64,000 bases of DNA, from contig NZ_JAVJSC010000002.1 of NCBI RefSeq assembly GCF_040219635.1, positions 124,001-188,000 on the forward strand, given 5' to 3'. A program made the translations under genes and the position numbers. The notes below the pieces were generated by a model. The model made no database searches. It saw only the letters and a list, made by a program, of their open reading frames with translations, and had not been told where the DNA came from. Positions 63,281 through 64,000 of the stretch are shown piece by piece (position 1 is the first letter of the stretch; the number at the start of each line of letters is the position of its first letter). Source of the DNA: Pyruvatibacter sp. GTDB taxonomy: Bacteria > Pseudomonadota > Alphaproteobacteria > CGMCC-115125.

Positions 63281-63553
63281 ATGTCAAGCGGAAGCAACAC
63301 GACGATGCGCGACCTATCGAAAAACACAATGCCGCACCGTCTCGGCGCCACTCTCGAAGCTCTGTATGCCGTAGGGTTTTCCGCCAGTGTTCTTGCTCTG
63401 GTCTGGCAGGACATGGTGACTGACAGCAGCGCCCTGCCTGCCACCTGGGACAGCCCGCGATGGGGTGTCGCGCTGCTCATCGCCCTTGGCAAAGCACTCG
63501 TCTGGCCTTTGTACTGGCTTGCGCGCGTCCTGGGCATCGACACCGGCATCTAG
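63281..63553 (+). CDS. Small membrane protein, unknown function
   Basis: 90 aa from ATG 63281, preceded by AAGGA. Two hydrophobic segments (ATLEALYAVGFSASVLALVW and VALLIALGKALVWPLYWLAR). Not recognised. It ends 17 bases before the alpha/beta-hydrolase gene and likely forms an operon with it, which hints at a membrane-linked role for the pair. Divergent from the GPH pair, with a 279-base gap between. Confidence 0.6.
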   Translation: MSSGSNTTMRDLSKNTMPHRLGATLEALYAVGFSASVLALVWQDMVTDSSALPATWDSPRWGVALLIALGKALVWPLYWLARVLGIDTGI

Positions 63554-63570
63554 CAAAGCGGGAGAACAAG

Positions 63571-64000
63571 ATGATCTGGTCTTTGCTGGTGGTCATGGCA
63601 GTTGGCCTGCTCGGTGTCAGCGCGTATGTCATGCTTGATTTGTGGCTAAAGCCGCTTGATGAGGCCGCCCGCGCCAAGGCACCCGGTGCGTTCATATCGG
63701 CTCGTGCGGGCTTGCTTCATTACACCTGGGATGGCCCCGCTGACGGCCCGGTTGTCGTCATGGTGCACGGCTTCTCTACCCCACATTTTATTTTTGAACA
63801 GAATGTCGCCGCGCTGACCGACCAGGGCTATCGCGTGCTGCGGTTTGACCATTTCGGACGCGGCTGGTCGGATCGCCCCATCGCGCGATACGACGCTGAC
63901 TTTTACGATGAGGCATTGCTGAACCTGCTCGATGGCCTGAGCCTGACCGGCCCTGTTGGTCTCGTGGGCCTCTCTATGGGCGGGCCGATTGTTGCCGAGT
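63571..64000 (+). CDS. Alpha/beta hydrolase, membrane-anchored (5' part)
   Basis: 143 codons are in the window; the gene continues beyond base 64000. The N-terminal helix (MIWSLLVVMAVGLLGVSAYV) anchors it to the membrane. Oxyanion segment VVVMVHGFSTPHFIFEQN, then LRFDHFGRGWSDRP and the nucleophile elbow LVGLSMGGPIVAE. GGGAGAA precedes the ATG. The lid and catalytic His lie outside the window, so the subfamily cannot be set. Confidence 0.85.
   Translation, partial: MIWSLLVVMAVGLLGVSAYVMLDLWLKPLDEAARAKAPGAFISARAGLLHYTWDGPADGPVVVMVHGFSTPHFIFEQNVAALTDQGYRVLRFDHFGRGWSDRPIARYDADFYDEALLNLLDGLSLTGPVGLVGLSMGGPIVAE

Overview
This is a chromosomal stretch of an alphaproteobacterium. The gyrA-ssb-uvrA block, the order dgt-argS-SPOR-nagZ-scpA-scpB-tatABC-serS-surE-pcm-LysM/M23-DUF815-yajC-secD-secF, a folate-type TrmFO and DUF3126 are all typical of Hyphomicrobiales/Parvibaculales-like bacteria. 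A direct-repeat LexA box (GTTC-N7-GTTC) and an 11-bp-period Pho box point the same way. The species cannot be fixed from sequence alone. I see no tRNA or rRNA genes, no insertion sequences, no phage genes and no CRISPR array.

Layout. 1-7 kb: gyrA (3' part lies outside the window), a PP2C-type phosphatase, ssb and, divergently, uvrA; one LexA-type box sits between ssb and uvrA. 7-14 kb: a Tat-exported PhoD phosphatase, two tandem NylA-like amidases, a DUF3179 protein and a small secreted protein. 14-18 kb: trmFO, an NDUFAF6/squalene-synthase-like protein, Fe superoxide dismutase and a PuuD-like membrane domain. 18-36 kb: the conserved envelope/housekeeping block, read leftwards: protein export (secDF-yajC, tatABC), chromosome segregation (scpAB), cell-wall turnover (nagZ, SPOR protein, LysM/LytM protein), tRNA charging (argS, serS) and repair/housekeeping (surE, pcm, dgt). 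An orphan Fbp/Pot-type ABC ATPase interrupts it between scpB and tatA. 36-39 kb: an A-type Fe-S carrier, a secreted unknown, a crotonase and a gamma-carbonic anhydrase.

39-64 kb is more accessory: Tat-exported PhoX behind a Pho-box-like repeat; an NTF2-like protein; several unrecognised membrane proteins (41.7-45 kb); DUF3126; SDR oxidoreductases; a likely copper-handling cluster (PCuAC lipoprotein, small Cys protein, Met/His-rich outer-membrane protein; 47.9-50.1 kb); cysE; alpha/beta hydrolases; crotonases; RidA; a TorF-like porin with a long leader and a strong terminator; an M20 amidohydrolase; and three MelB/GPH-type transporters, two of them adjacent.

Together the genes serve export, envelope upkeep and DNA repair, plus scavenging of phosphate (PhoD, PhoX), amides/peptides (amidases, M20) and sugars or similar solutes (GPH transporters) by an aerobic heterotroph. 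No clearly undescribed multi-gene system stands out. The best leads are the shared SOS box with a phosphatase downstream of ssb, the histone-like tail on UvrA, the Pho box before phoX, the orphan ABC ATPase and the copper cluster.
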